Shown here: one piece after another, positions 1 through 9,597 of the stretch
Position numbering within the stretch: the first letter of the stretch is position 1
How the letters are laid out: each line of letters begins with the position of its first letter
NCBI GenBank assembly: GCA_008828725.1
Contig: MEHQ01004149.1
Coordinates: 1 to 64,000, forward strand
From: Saccharina japonica
Lineage: Eukaryota > Sar > Phaeophyceae > Laminariales > Laminariaceae
Length of the DNA: 64,000 nt
Direction: 5' to 3'
Notes under the pieces: generated by a model
The model's input: only the letters and a program-made list of their open reading frames with translations
Database searches by the model: none
What the model was told of the DNA's origin: nothing
Translations under genes and position numbers: made by a program

Positions 1-247
1 CCTTATGGAACGGGTACTCGTTGGTACTCACGTGTGTTGTTTGCGTAGAGATAGAAGAAGAGCAGGTTTATTCCGTTTTCGCGTGATGAACGACTGAGAA
101 GACGAGATGGCACAAAGCCATCGGGAACCATCCCTGGTTCCCACCTAAGATACCGCCTTCCAAGTACTACCAATACGATTCTTATACCTGATACCAGGTA
201 TTTACCAAACGTTTCCACATCATGCCAGCAGTACCATAACACTAGCC
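1..247. repeat. Dispersed repeat R4, diverged copy
   Basis: This stretch aligns by eye along its length with 54868-55110 and 59517-59760. Shared landmarks are CACGTGTGTTGTTTGC, the following GATAGAAGAAGAGCAG, CGCCTTCCAAGTA and CCAGCAG. The two later copies sit inside the 4.7-kb tandem duplication; this one is older and more diverged. The 100-residue minus-strand ORF here looks like chance. It could be a solo LTR or another transposon end, but no LTR boundary is demonstrated. Confidence 0.6.
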
Positions 248-386
248 CACCCTGATGAGCCGTATATGCAGAAATATGAGAAATTCGTGGAAACCCCGAT
301 TCCACGAACTAAAACATGAGTCGAAGATGCGGCTCCTCAAAACCCACTCCCACACCTCTGAACGCGGCAAGGCTACGAAGCCGAGC
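248..386. repeat. Repeat copy paired with 3205-3352
   Basis: Two copies share ATGAGCCGTATATG, TTCCACGAACTA, then TCGAAGATGCGGCTCCTCAAA and a CTACGAAGCCG-like end. The copies differ by several small indels. No protein family is recognised in either. Confidence 0.6.
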
Positions 387-1881
387 AAGGAACGTCAAAA
401 AAGAAGAAACGTTGGAACCGAAATCCTGCAGTCATTGTACATGAACTGCCCTCCCGGCTCGAGAGCGGGGCTCGGTAGAACTGATAACACTGGAAAACTA
501 GACACTTAAAAACTTCCCCGAAACCCGGCCCAAAACATTCAGAAAGCGCGTCCTGAGCCCCAAGTTAGTGGCTCGATTATCCAGACCCGCCCCGGCATTG
601 AGCGGGGGGGGGTCGGCGGGACGAATTACGCTAAAACTACCCCCAAAACCGCCCCAGAAAAAATATCAGAAAGTGGTAGGCGATACTGAGAAGAAAAACA
701 GTCCGAACCGAAAACTCGGAAAACGTCGCAAATACAAACTACAAAGAGGTTCCGCCCCAATCCCCTGAAACAACATGAGAAAAGAATCGAGCGCAGCGGC
801 GACGCGAAAAATTCAGCTGTCCACTGCTGCGCCTCGTGATTCATCGACGTTACGCTGGACCCCCCGCGTAAACGCGCTAGCTAAATGTACTTGTAGACAC
901 CAAGAACCCCGTACAGCTCCTGTTGAAGTCGTGTAGCGCGCCGGAGAAAGAGGAAGCTTGATCGGTCCTGGGTCATCCAAAAATCGAACGAAGTAAACTC
1001 CGTCCGTTGGTGTAGTCGCATTTTCCCCAGCCACCACAGACCGTCGTCGCCCTTGTACCAGAAGTGGGCCCCGTCCATAGGCTGACCTGGCTAGGGATAC
1101 CCTGTCCTCTTATACCTAGCATCCTTACAATTGGGCATCAAAGCGAACTGCTGTACGAAGATTTTTTTTTTCATCAGCGCTACTCTAAATTGCTATGATA
1201 AAGTGGGCATCAAAGATCACTTGATTAAAGTATTGTTTTTTGGGCATCAGACGAACTATATATAATAGATAGATATATATAAATGTGAAGCCATCTGTAA
1301 ACCCAAAATCGAGTTAAAAATACTGAAACTACCAGTAATTATTACGAGGCGAAGCCGGATTGTGCACGCTCTTTATCGACAAAAAAATGACAACATGTTC
1401 ACGCCGTTTTCATTAGATGGATGATGGAATTTTGCACGCAAACATGTTTATTATGCCCCTGAAGAACCAACCGTTCACCGACGAATGTTTTTTTGTGTGT
1501 TTGGTTTCGTCACCGAACCTTCGGGATACATTAAAACCCAAATCATCCAAAACAAAAAAAAAAATCCAAAGTATCTGGCGAAAAAAAAAAGATTTAAAAA
1601 AAAAACGATATTATAACGAGTCGGCAGGGGTTCATACAACATTTTCTTGCGCCAAATTCCAGAGCTGTTTCTCTTCAAAAAAAAAAAGGCGTAAACTATG
1701 GCTGCTGCGTCAATTTGGTGGTATGCTCGAACGTACCTGTACTAAAGCGCAATAATACAAACGGAAAACGTCAACAGACAACCTCCACTGACTGCTGTGT
1801 AAGTGAGCAACAAGAAACATGAGGGCAGGAGGCAAATCAACTATTAATAACTCCCTCGTGCTTACCAACTCTGCTGTTTTA
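387..1881. other. No recognised feature
   Basis: Short ORFs on both strands (up to 112 residues) overlap each other and have low-complexity Lys-rich or Arg-rich translations, so I do not call genes. Poly-A and poly-T runs are frequent around 1140-1160 and 1380-1690. No tRNA, splice-supported exon or clear inverted-repeat element was seen. Confidence 0.4.
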
Positions 1882-1963
1882 CCCGTTCAGAACTGAAAAA
1901 AACTGATCGCACACTAATTCCAAGTAGTTCGTCCCCAAATTGGTGGAACCAGTTCTTAAGGGG
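1882..1963. mobile_element. TTAA-type miniature element (family 3), diverged
   Basis: The core resembles the elements nested at 4305, 29385 and 36476: TTCAGAACTG at one end, a central AATTCCAAGTAGTTCGTCCCC, then GGAACCAGTTCTTAAGGGGTTAA. TTAA borders the right end. Ends of the form CCC(TTTT)AGAACTG next to TTAA resemble piggyBac-type terminal and target features (family knowledge); no transposase is present. Confidence 0.5.
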
Positions 1964-2020
1964 TTAATAACGTACTAAGCACTGGGGAGTTTGTTGTGAG
2001 TATATTTCGGGGGGGGGGAT

Positions 2021-2110
2021 AGTAAATAGGACCAAATATTGTTAATAAAAATATGTAAATATATAGCTTTTAGCATGTACCGTAGGTCCTATTTTCTATA
2101 GCCCCCCCCC
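2021..2110. mobile_element. Family 2 miniature inverted-repeat element
   Basis: Starts AGTAAATAGGACCAAATATTG and ends GTAGGTCCTATTTTCTATAG, giving imperfect inverted ends around a short AT-rich middle with AAAATATGTAAATATATAG. Similar copies lie at 13138-13234, 19731-19820, 20574-20660 and 35131-35272. It is flanked by G and C homopolymers. Confidence 0.7.
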
Positions 2111-2126
2111 CACAATAGTACGGAGG

Positions 2127-2712
2127 AATCCCACGTTAGGGGTACCACTTGTTAGCTCGATATTTTCTGACCGGTTGAGCTCCTTACCTTATTGCGGAGA
2201 ACCATACGTAGTAAGTAGGACCAAATGTTGTTCGTGAAAATATGGAAACCCTCACATATATTCGAGCAGTATCATTGTATCAAAGCCCGGGTCGTATCAT
2301 CGTTATCGCAGACTGCTCCCAGGAGGGAGACAGCAACCCACGCGAGGCATCATCTCGGATCATAATGCCTCGCCACATCATATAAACCCCGATCTCCGTA
2401 GACCAGTATGAAACCGCCACATATGGGGAAACCAGCATCACGCAACCGCATACCACGAACATATAGGTTTTTGTGTGTCCCGTAGGTCGTATTTACTATG
2501 GTCCCCTGTAACAGTAACCACCGGATACTAAAATTATTTCACTCTATTAGGTTTGTTTTTGGACTACAACCGCATTGATTGGAAGGTTTCGTCGGGTTGC
2601 GCGAGCGAATTGAATGTTTCCGAAGTCAGTCACGTTTCGGGTGAGATATTGAGCTCCTCATGGGGGGATCTCGGAAAATTCTGCTGCGCCCCTACCTGTA
2701 CCACCGTGGGAT
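2127..2712. mobile_element. Family 4 inverted-repeat element, interrupted by family 2
   Basis: Left end ATCCCACGTTAGGGGTACCA and right end ACCGTGGGAT are inverted. Internal landmarks TTTTCTGACCGGTTGAGCTCC, CCGCATTG, GTCGGGTTGCGCGA and TATTGAGCTCCTCATG match the intact copy at 21205-21442. The extra length is explained by an inserted family 2 element (about 2208-2509). Confidence 0.65.
2208..2509. mobile_element. Family 2 element nested in family 4, itself enlarged
   Basis: Ends AGTAAGTAGGACCAAATGTTG and CGTAGGTCGTATTTACTATGG match family 2. The interior is about 200 bp longer than other copies, with an unrelated stretch near 2260-2460, so a further insertion is likely. Confidence 0.55.
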
Positions 2713-2867
2713 GAGTCTACGGGGTACCAGCATAGATAGTAAGTAAGACCCATAATACGGTACACACAAAAAAAAACATTATTTTTTTCCCCGAGTTTTA
2801 CCAACCAAAATAATGGGTGGGACACAGAATATCAACTGACACATAAAATCTGTTCGCTCTGTTGAGT

Positions 2868-3090
2868 CATGTCTTTGTTGTTCCTCACCTTCGCGTAGCT
2901 CAGAAAGTAGGAGAGAAACGGCTTTCTTATAAAATTATTTCCCTCGTGAGTCGTGGTGACATATATATATGGCATGATAATACGGGCTCACCGCTCTTCC
3001 CTTATTCTCATTATCAACCCAATATACGAACGCCATCCACGTAATACGAAAACTGATCAAAAGCCTAGTGTGAGGTAATATCACAACCAA
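2868..3090. repeat. Repeat copy paired with 5186-5385
   Basis: Both copies share CGTAGCTCAGA followed by GTAGGAGAGAA, then GAGTCGTGGTG, CGCCATCCACGTAATACGAAAA and a GTGAGGTAAT-like end. The layout resembles R4, so this may be a distant branch of the same family. No gene is supported. Confidence 0.55.
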
Positions 3091-3110
3091 AGTAAGTTTC
3101 CAACCGGAAC

Positions 3111-3171
3111 TCGACACACGCGTCATTCTTTCAGGTTATGAGCCTCGACACACGCGTCATTCTTTCAGCTG
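3111..3171. repeat. Short direct repeat, two copies
   Basis: CTCGACACACGCGTCATTCT followed by TTCAG occurs twice, starting near 3112 and 3146. A third copy is at about 20327. The word CAGGTTATGAGCCTCG between the copies recurs near 57083 and 61739. Confidence 0.7.
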
Positions 3172-3204
3172 GCCTTACATGGCCGTACTACTGTACCACA
3201 CTAG

Positions 3205-3352
3205 GTCACCCTAATGAGCCGTATATGTATGCAGAATGATGGGAATATTAGGGGGACCCCGGTTCCACGAACTAGAATAAGATGGTGAATCGAAGATGCG
3301 GCTCCTCAAACCCTTCTCCCATGCCTTTGAAATGTTAGGCTATGAAGCCGGC
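3205..3352. repeat. Repeat copy paired with 248-386
   Basis: Second copy of the repeat described at 248-386, with ATGAGCCGTATATG, TTCCACGAACTAGAA and GAAGATGCGGCTCCTCAAA conserved. Confidence 0.6.
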
Positions 3353-3380
3353 CAAAAGGCGATAACTAAGGCAACTGTGA

Positions 3381-3452
3381 GGGTATTACCTGCTGAGCTA
3401 TAGGGGTACAAGATCGATCGATTACCCAGCCCAGGGTAATCCTTATAACACT
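3381..3452 (-). repeat. tRNA-like SINE fragment, copy 1
   Basis: A block of about 72 bp is repeated almost exactly at 3648-3719 and more loosely at 12946-13018. On the minus strand it holds TAGCTCAGCAGG (3389-3400), a good match to a tRNA internal box A. No box B is present in this copy, so it is a fragment. Confidence 0.5.
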
Positions 3453-3602
3453 CTCCCCCCCTCTGAACGGCGGGATATTCGGGACGTCGGTACCGTATGT
3501 ACGGCCGTACGTTGACCTACCCGCTTCGTTTCAATACCTGGGGAACCAGGGAGACGTGTTATTTGGGGACGCACGCGCAAGCGTTTCTGAAAAAAGAAAC
3601 GT

Positions 3603-3719
3603 TCGAAGTGAGATTCAAACCCGTGTCCTCGACGACGTCAAATGTTAGGGTATTACCTGCTGAGCTATAGGGGTAAAAGATCGATCGATTACCCAGCCCA
3701 GGGTAATCCTTATAACACA
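3603..3719 (-). repeat. tRNA-derived SINE head or tRNA pseudogene
   Basis: On the minus strand, box A-like TAGCTCAGCAGG (3656-3667) is followed by box B-like GGTTTGAATCTC (3610-3621). The spacing of 46 nt is close to that of real tRNAs. The D-stem does not pair well (GCTC against ATAC), so I do not call a functional tRNA. The 3648-3719 part repeats the block at 3381-3452. Confidence 0.5.
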
Positions 3720-4112
3720 ACTGAGCTAAACCGCAGACAGGCACTGTGATGAGGGAACCTTACGTCGGAAACCTCCCGCGGACCGCCAGCAAGGCGGGGC
3801 GGGGACAGCGAGACGAGGAGGCAACAACTAACACGAACCGGGGAATTGACACCACCTGCAGCACCGCGAGAGTGGGGGGGGGGGGGGGTTGCCTCTCGCT
3901 GAAAAGTCAACACAAAGAATATCGAAAAAAGCACAGCAGTCCTGCGCCACCATGTGAGTTGCCTTGTTACCCTGACCGCTCCCCGGCTCTCTGGGCAGAG
4001 CAGGGCGTCGACCGAACGAAAAACAAAAAAAAACTTAATGAACGAAGAGAACATCAAACCCAATACCGAACCCACCCTCCAAGCCCAGAAACCATCTTGC
4101 GAGGGCCTTGAA
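3720..4112. other. No recognised gene
   Basis: Overlapping 121-residue ORFs on opposite strands cover this stretch, each with a biased Arg-, Pro- and Ser-rich translation. A G run lies at about 3875-3888. No domain or splice signal supports a gene. Confidence 0.35.
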
Positions 4113-4462
4113 GACGCATGCTACGATATAGGTGCACCATGTTTTTTTCTGAGCTCCTCGCTTAAGGAGCGTCATGTATACCTCACCGAAAAAACGGTTT
4201 TGGAGGAAAATTTAGGTACTGCCGCGGGTGCCGAGTTTCATGACCGAAGTATACGCTGAAACATTATTCGTCACAGAAATGAAAGTCCGACGAATTTGGG
4301 TTAACACTTTTAGAACTGCAGTCCCGTTTTGGGGACAGACTACTTAGAATTAGAGTGGTTTGTCCCCATAACGGGACTGCAGTCCCAGAAGGGTTAAGGA
4401 GCCCGATCGTTGAGAAAACGATTTAGCCACAAAGTGCTACCTCTACCGTAGTAGCACGCGTC
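4113..4462. mobile_element. Family 1 miniature element with nested TTAA element
   Basis: Left end GACGCATGCTACGATATAGG and right end CCGTAGTAGCACGCGTC are inverted. The body has the family's GAGCTCCTCGCTTAAGGAGC palindrome, GGAGGAAAA, ACCGAAGTATAC and GTCCGACGAATTTGGG. An 89-bp TTAA element is inserted at 4305-4393. No coding capacity. Confidence 0.85.
4305..4393. mobile_element. TTAA-flanked element (family 3) nested in family 1
   Basis: The empty site in other family 1 copies reads TTTGGGTTAAGGAGCCC. Here TTAA is present on both sides (4301-4304 and 4394-4397) of an 89-bp insert. Its ends are inverted over about 33 bp and contain AACTGCAGTCCCGTTTTGGG on the left and CGGGACTGCAGTCCC on the right. 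TTAA duplication and a CCCTT-type end point to a piggyBac-like non-autonomous element (family knowledge). Confidence 0.75.
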
Positions 4463-4748
4463 TGAAGATAAACAAACAGCCTCCACATCTTAGAAACCAG
4501 AAACATGTCGATGGCGGCGCGGGTGCATGAAATTCCGCTCCTCGAACATCGTCTACGTAGCGTTGGAGCAGTGGACTCCATTTGTGAAGGTCTTAGTCTG
4601 TTGGGCTACTCGTACTGGTAAAAAGTTTTACGATCGCGCTACACACACTCAGCCTGGTATCACTCTCACTCCCTGGAACGAAGAATATATGCGTGCGGAC
4701 GCGTGTCACCAGCACGCGGATTCCTATTTCAGGGGATCCAGACGCATG

Positions 4749-4997
4749 GACGCGTCCTACGGTAGAGGTAGCACTTTTTGGCTGAATCGTTCTCTGAACG
4801 ATCGGGCTCCTTAACCCAAATTCATCGGACTTTCATTCCTGTGACGAAATATGTTCCAGAGTATACTTCGGTCATGAGATTTCTCATCCGGCAGCACTTG
4901 TGTTTTCCTCCAAAAATCATTTTTTCGGTCAGGTATGGCGCTCCTTAAGTGAGGAGCTCAGAAAAAAACATGGTGCACCTCTATCGTAGCATGCGTC
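4749..4997. mobile_element. Family 1 miniature element, opposite orientation
   Basis: Left GACGCGTCCTACGGTAGAGG, right CCTCTATCGTAGCATGCGTC. Same internal landmarks as the 4113 copy on the other strand, including CTCCTTAACCCAAATTC and TTAAGTGAGGAGCTC. Confidence 0.85.
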
Positions 4998-6314
4998 CAT
5001 GATGACGGCATTCAATTGGCCTTAGGGAGTGTTTTTCATGGCGGACCCGAGACTAAAACAATAAAATTCACTACCAACCGCCCATGTCCTGCTGTCGACG
5101 TCATATTGTAGAGTGACTACAGCACCGTACTGTACGTGGGACACAAGAGTATGCCCTGACCGGTCTGTCTATTTAGCATGTCCTTATTCTTACTCACTTG
5201 AACGTAGCTCAGATGTAGGAGAGAAGCAGCTTCACATTTTTTCGCAGAGTCGTGGTGGCACCTGGCATGGGAAGACTTCAAGGCCCTTCCCTTCTCCGGA
5301 TTATTACCTAGAATGTGAACACCATCCACGCAATACGAAAACCGATAAATTTCCTATTGCGAGGTAATTACCGCACTTTCACTGGAGCGGCACGATACGA
5401 TAACATGTAATACGTATCATATTGTATCGTATGTCCGATGGAATTTTTGTTACAACTAGCTCCTTTCCTTAACCAGTGTGTGTGTTCTTCACTCCGTCGG
5501 TGGCGGTTTCTGGTGTGTTTTAGGTTGTGTTTCGGTGTGTATTGTTTGCCATCCACTACGCGGGTGGGTGGTATCGAAACTTCCCCGAACAGAGGCGCCG
5601 GCGACTACGTATAAAAATGGTGACATTCCGTTACCCTCTCATACCCCCTTCTGCAACTTCCCGCTTGAGCTTTCGTGATATTTTACCTCCAATATTTAAA
5701 TTAGCCAATTGATGGCATGATCGGGACACGGGCTGCACATGTTGAGGTGGCAAACGAAATATTTGAATAGGGGGGAAACAGACGAGCGTTGAAGTGTTTC
5801 CTGTTGCATTCGGAACGCATGCCGGCTCCTGCATCGAGGGTCCCCCTTTCCTGGCATTCCTCGATTTTTTGTTGATATATTTGGTTTCTGTCGTTCCATT
5901 AATTTTATTTTCTCGGGGTGCCGCCCTCCTCTCTTTGCATACGCATCCTGCCGCAGGCTCGGGATGTTTATCTTGCGCTCTCTGGCTCTTTTTTTACACG
6001 AGTACTCGCATATCATTTTCGGAGCATTCTAGGATTGCTTCTTATCGTAACATTTAGGCATTCGTCCTATACTTGTTACTTCTACCCTTTTTCCTTTCTA
6101 TTTCCTCTGTCTCTCCTTCGTTGTCTCTCGCTTCTCTCCCTTTGAACGTACACTATCGGTATTCCGAGAAATTGCAGCCACACATGACAGACTACTACCC
6201 ATATGAATACGTACTAGTACCAAGTATCGAGAAAGGAAACGTCGGAATAACCGACTTCGTAGATCATGACACTTGCAGTCAACAGTGAGCGAAGAGCACA
6301 ATACAGTAGTGGTC
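4998..6314. other. No gene; contains repeat copy 5186-5385
   Basis: 5186-5385 is the second copy of the repeat at 2868-3090. The remainder holds short ORFs up to 106 residues on both strands, T-rich on the plus strand from 5860 to 6140, with no recognised domain. I see no RNA gene or defined mobile element there. Confidence 0.4.
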
Positions 6315-6439
6315 CCTCTATAGTGCCGGTGTGTGCCAGGCCTCGATACCGGCATTATAGCAGGCACCGGCATTATCCCGCACACTACCACACTGGTTAA
6401 TCCCATCTGTGCCAAGCGATTTAACCGGCGCTATAGAGG
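6315..6439. mobile_element. Small inverted-repeat element
   Basis: CCTCTATAGTGCCGGT (6315-6330) is inverted as ACCGGCGCTATAGAGG (6424-6439), one mismatch in 16. The middle holds two further GCACCGGCATTAT-like words. No second copy was noticed. Confidence 0.5.
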
Positions 6440-6539
6440 CACCCCTACTGTACTGTTGAATCATGCCACCTCCGTCGAGGGGTCGTGTTACGCAAACATT
6501 CTTGAGTGAAAACTGGAAAATCAGTAGAATATTTTCCGG

Positions 6540-6770
6540 ATGACGGGGCTCCTTAACCCCAAATCGACGGAATTTCGATATTGTGTCGCACAATTATTCG
6601 TTCTGTTCATTAAGGCTGCGGGGTTGTTCATCGGGTAGCACTTTTTTCTTCGTCGAAGAACAGTTTTCGGGTGAATAGGTTTAGAGCTCCTATACTATAA
6701 TCAAGTGACTACCCTCAGAAAATGGCCTGTATGCAGGTGCACCTGCATGCAGGCTACCGTAGCATGCGTC
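6540..6770. mobile_element. Family 1 element, diverged and partial
   Basis: GGGGCTCCTTAACCCCAAAT and the right end ACCGTAGCATGCGTC are recognisable; the left end is not clear. A perfect 18-bp palindrome, ATGCAGGTGCACCTGCAT, lies just inside the right end at 6731-6748. Confidence 0.6.
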
Positions 6771-6926
6771 TCATCATCCGCTGGAAGCAATGGACTTTAA
6801 AGCGACCCCCCCCCCCCTACCGTAACACCAGTCTGGGGTATTGTTATAATTTGTATGCTTAGGCCGTGGGCCCTGTTTCGACGGGGAATACTTCAATTTA
6901 CCTCGAAAAACAAAAGTTTGTTTCGG

Positions 6927-7182
6927 GACGCATGCTACGACAGAGGTGCACCATGCTTTTTTCTGGAGCTTCTTACTTGAAGAGCGCTGTATACCTCACC
7001 CCGAACTGATTTTGAAGGAAAGTAAAAGTACTGTCCGATTGAAAATCCCACGGCCGAAGCAAACAAGGAACAAGATTGCAACAACATAATGATCAAAGTC
7101 CGACGATTTTGGGTTAAGGAGCTCGATCTTTCAGAAATAAATTTAGCTAAAAAGTGCTACCTCTATCGTATAGCACGCATCT
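6927..7182. mobile_element. Family 1 miniature element
   Basis: Left GACGCATGCTACGACAGAGG, right CTCTATCGTATAGCACGCATC. Internal GGTTAAGGAGCTCGATC and AAAAGTGCTACC match the family. Confidence 0.8.
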
Positions 7183-7285
7183 TATGGGCTGAGGTGCATA
7201 GAGCTCATGCCCCCGTCACACCAGAAAACAATGGTGCACGTCTACCGCCTCCGCCTAGGATGTTTGCCAGCGGAGGCGGTATTTT

Positions 7286-7529
7286 GACGCGTGCTACGGT
7301 AGAGGTAGCACTTTTTGGCTGAATCGTTTTCTGAACGATCGGGCTCCTTAACTCAAATTCGTCGGACTTTCATTTTTGTGACGAATACTGTTTCAAGTAT
7401 ACTTCGGTCAAGATATTTATCATCCGACAGCACTTTTATTTTCCTCCAAAATCCTTTTTGGGTGAGGCATATGACGCTCCTTAAGTGAGGAGCTCAAATC
7501 AAACATGGAGCACCTCTATCGTAGCATGC
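7286..7529. mobile_element. Family 1 miniature element
   Basis: Left GACGCGTGCTACGGTAGAGG, right CACCTCTATCGTAGCATGC. A short hairpin, CTACCGCCTCCGC with GCGGAGGCGGTAT, lies just outside its left end at about 7241-7272. Confidence 0.8.
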
Positions 7530-7679
7530 AGGGGTAGAGGCTTTGGGGTTGTTCATCGTGATCCCCCTTCTAGGTATTATCAAAACCTCAGCGTTTGGGT
7601 GACTTACTTATGACTTGCTAATGTTGTAGAGCTCCCCGGGTGAGGAGTCTCAACTGATTGAGGGGCTGGTATGTATACC

Positions 7680-8004
7680 TCTACCGCAACGCGCGCGTCA
7701 AAAGTGGCCTTGGAACGCCAGTAGCACTTTCCGGCTAATTTCGTTCCGGAATGACCTACTGAAGGCCTCTGAGCCCCATATCGTCTGAATTTCGTTATTG
7801 TTTCGCAAATGTGATGTAGTATTGTATGTCGTTCTTGTTTCGCAATGTGATGTAGTATTGTATGCCAAAGTCCTGTTTTTTGTTCCCGTCGGGTTTCTCT
7901 TTCGTTTTCATCAAAGTCAGTTTTTGGACGGGATTTTGAGTTCTTCAAGTGAGGAGCGTCATAAAATGTACTGTATGCAGGTGCCTCTCTACTCTAGCAT
8001 GCGT
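7680..8004. mobile_element. Family 1 element, rearranged
   Basis: AGCACTTTCCGGCTAATTTCG, GCCTCTGAGCCCCATATCG, CTTCAAGTGAGGAGCGTC and the end CTCTAGCATGCGTAC follow the family order. A duplicated word around 7800-7870 (CGCAAATGTGATGTAGTATTG and its neighbour) lengthens the copy. Confidence 0.5.
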
Positions 8005-8087
8005 ACCTGACATCACGAGCTCGTGGGAACTGAAGCTCATTCAACCACCCGGTTAGCCCGTGGTGCGGATATCCCAGTTTTGCTGGT

Positions 8088-8122
8088 TGGTGTTGCTGCT
8101 GCTGCTGTTGCTGCTGCTGAAA
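8088..8122. repeat. CTG trinucleotide microsatellite
   Basis: Imperfect (GCT/GTT)n tract. It gives poly-Gln or poly-Ala stretches in overlapping ORFs, none of which I accept as genes. Confidence 0.75.
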
Positions 8123-8428
8123 CCGTTCCAGCTTTAAGCCACCGAACAATTCCACGTAGGTCTCTCGTTCACGTTCCACCTTTGAATATCATTAATATTT
8201 TTTTTCATGGTCACCGTCGTACGGTGTGCAGCATGGTCAAAACCACCATACACCTTGACTCATTACAGATAAGTACAACACAACACAACACAACACTAAC
8301 ACCTGTACGTAGATACCACATAAATTTGGGGGTTGGAAGTTCCAGCTCCTGTACCTCGCGTAGAGACGGAAGTGAAAAAAACTGAAAACAAAGCTCTAGA
8401 CATCATGACTGACTGCCGGTAGTAGAGG

Positions 8429-8911
8429 TTGCATCAAAACGCCCGAGCTATTGCCGGGAAGCAATCCGCCACACCGCAGCGATCAACACACCACTGGGGT
8501 TGCAATGTGAAGCGGCCGCCACGCATGACTCCGCACGGACTTGAGCACGAAAGCATTGCTGTCCGGTTTGCCGTACGACACGCCGAAGGTCAACAAATCA
8601 CACTACTACTACTAGCCTTTTCGCGGCTGGAACCAAACGAGCGCCGCTTGAAGGCGATCGAAGAACGGCAGCCACTTTACCAAACCCACAAGCACGGTCC
8701 CTACTGGTATGTTCAAGAGTCTGCCTACAAGACGCCAGTAGCGTGCCGTTCCAAAGGGTTTACGAACTGCCGTCGTAGCTTGATTACGTCCGTCCGCAAA
8801 CCACTCCCGGTGCCGGCATACGTTTCGCTGTTGGATACACCAAGCGCTAGCGAGCAAGCACGCTTCGCGGCGAAGCCTCTCCCCCGGCAAAGGCCTCTTC
8901 TATACTATTGA
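8429..8911 (+). CDS. Hypothetical ORF convergent with GST copy A
   Basis: A 160-residue ORF ends about 200 bp beyond the GST A stop and points toward it. Product unknown. Residues 107-138 align in frame with minus-strand ORFs 3' of GST B (31246-31428) and GST C (45860-46177). The shared pattern is G-[FLV]-T-N, then Arg, Thr, Val, LP, and in A and C also a Tyr and SL-x-DTP. Similarity at the protein level exceeds what the DNA alone suggests, hinting at coding ancestry. No domain is recognised, no introns are evident, and the reading frame may be a transposon remnant. Whether it is expressed cannot be judged. Confidence 0.3.
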   Translation: MHQNARAIAGKQSATPQRSTHHWGCNVKRPPRMTPHGLEHESIAVRFAVRHAEGQQITLLLLAFSRLEPNERRLKAIEERQPLYQTHKHGPYWYVQESAYKTPVACRSKGFTNCRRSLITSVRKPLPVPAYVSLLDTPSASEQARFAAKPLPRQRPLLYY

Positions 8912-9107
8912 TAAAAACACGCTGCCTCCGGCACTAACGCGTCTTTTTCCCCAATCGTTGTAATATAAGCGACCATCAGTATAGTTTGGGGGTCATTTCA
9001 ACGACACCGGGGTCATCCAAACGTCGACCCTAGCCCCCCCCCCCGTTCCGCCTCCTTCTATTGTTTTGGACAGGCACCGTTGCCTTGTCCCCCCTGCCGT
9101 GTGTCGC

Positions 9108-9552
9108 TTACTCGTTGGCGGTGTAGTACGCCTTCACCTGCAACATCACGCGGAGGGGGTTGTAGAGAAATGGAGGGATGCACGGAGAGTGTGAAGGGGC
9201 TCCATATTCAGCAAGGTCATCGGGTAGAATTCAATCATGGTATGTATACGTATAACATAACAAGCTTCACGGAAATGGGATGGACAAAAAAAAAAAAAAA
9301 AAACGGTGTGCATGTTCCACGCAGAGCTCAGCAAGTCACGTCACACGGGCCAAGCCTACCAACAAAAAAAACGTACCTTAGGGTGTTCCATGACGGCGTC
9401 GTCGAGGGCCTTAAGGGAGGGGCAGATGTCCTCCACCATGGTGGTGGGGATTCCGGTCAAGAACCCGGTCTGGACGGTGGCGATGACGGCGTGCAGCTGC
9501 CGGGGAATATCCAAAACGAAAACCGCAAGTGTAGAGAAGGAGTTAGGTGTGT

Positions 9553-9597
<45 letters not shown>

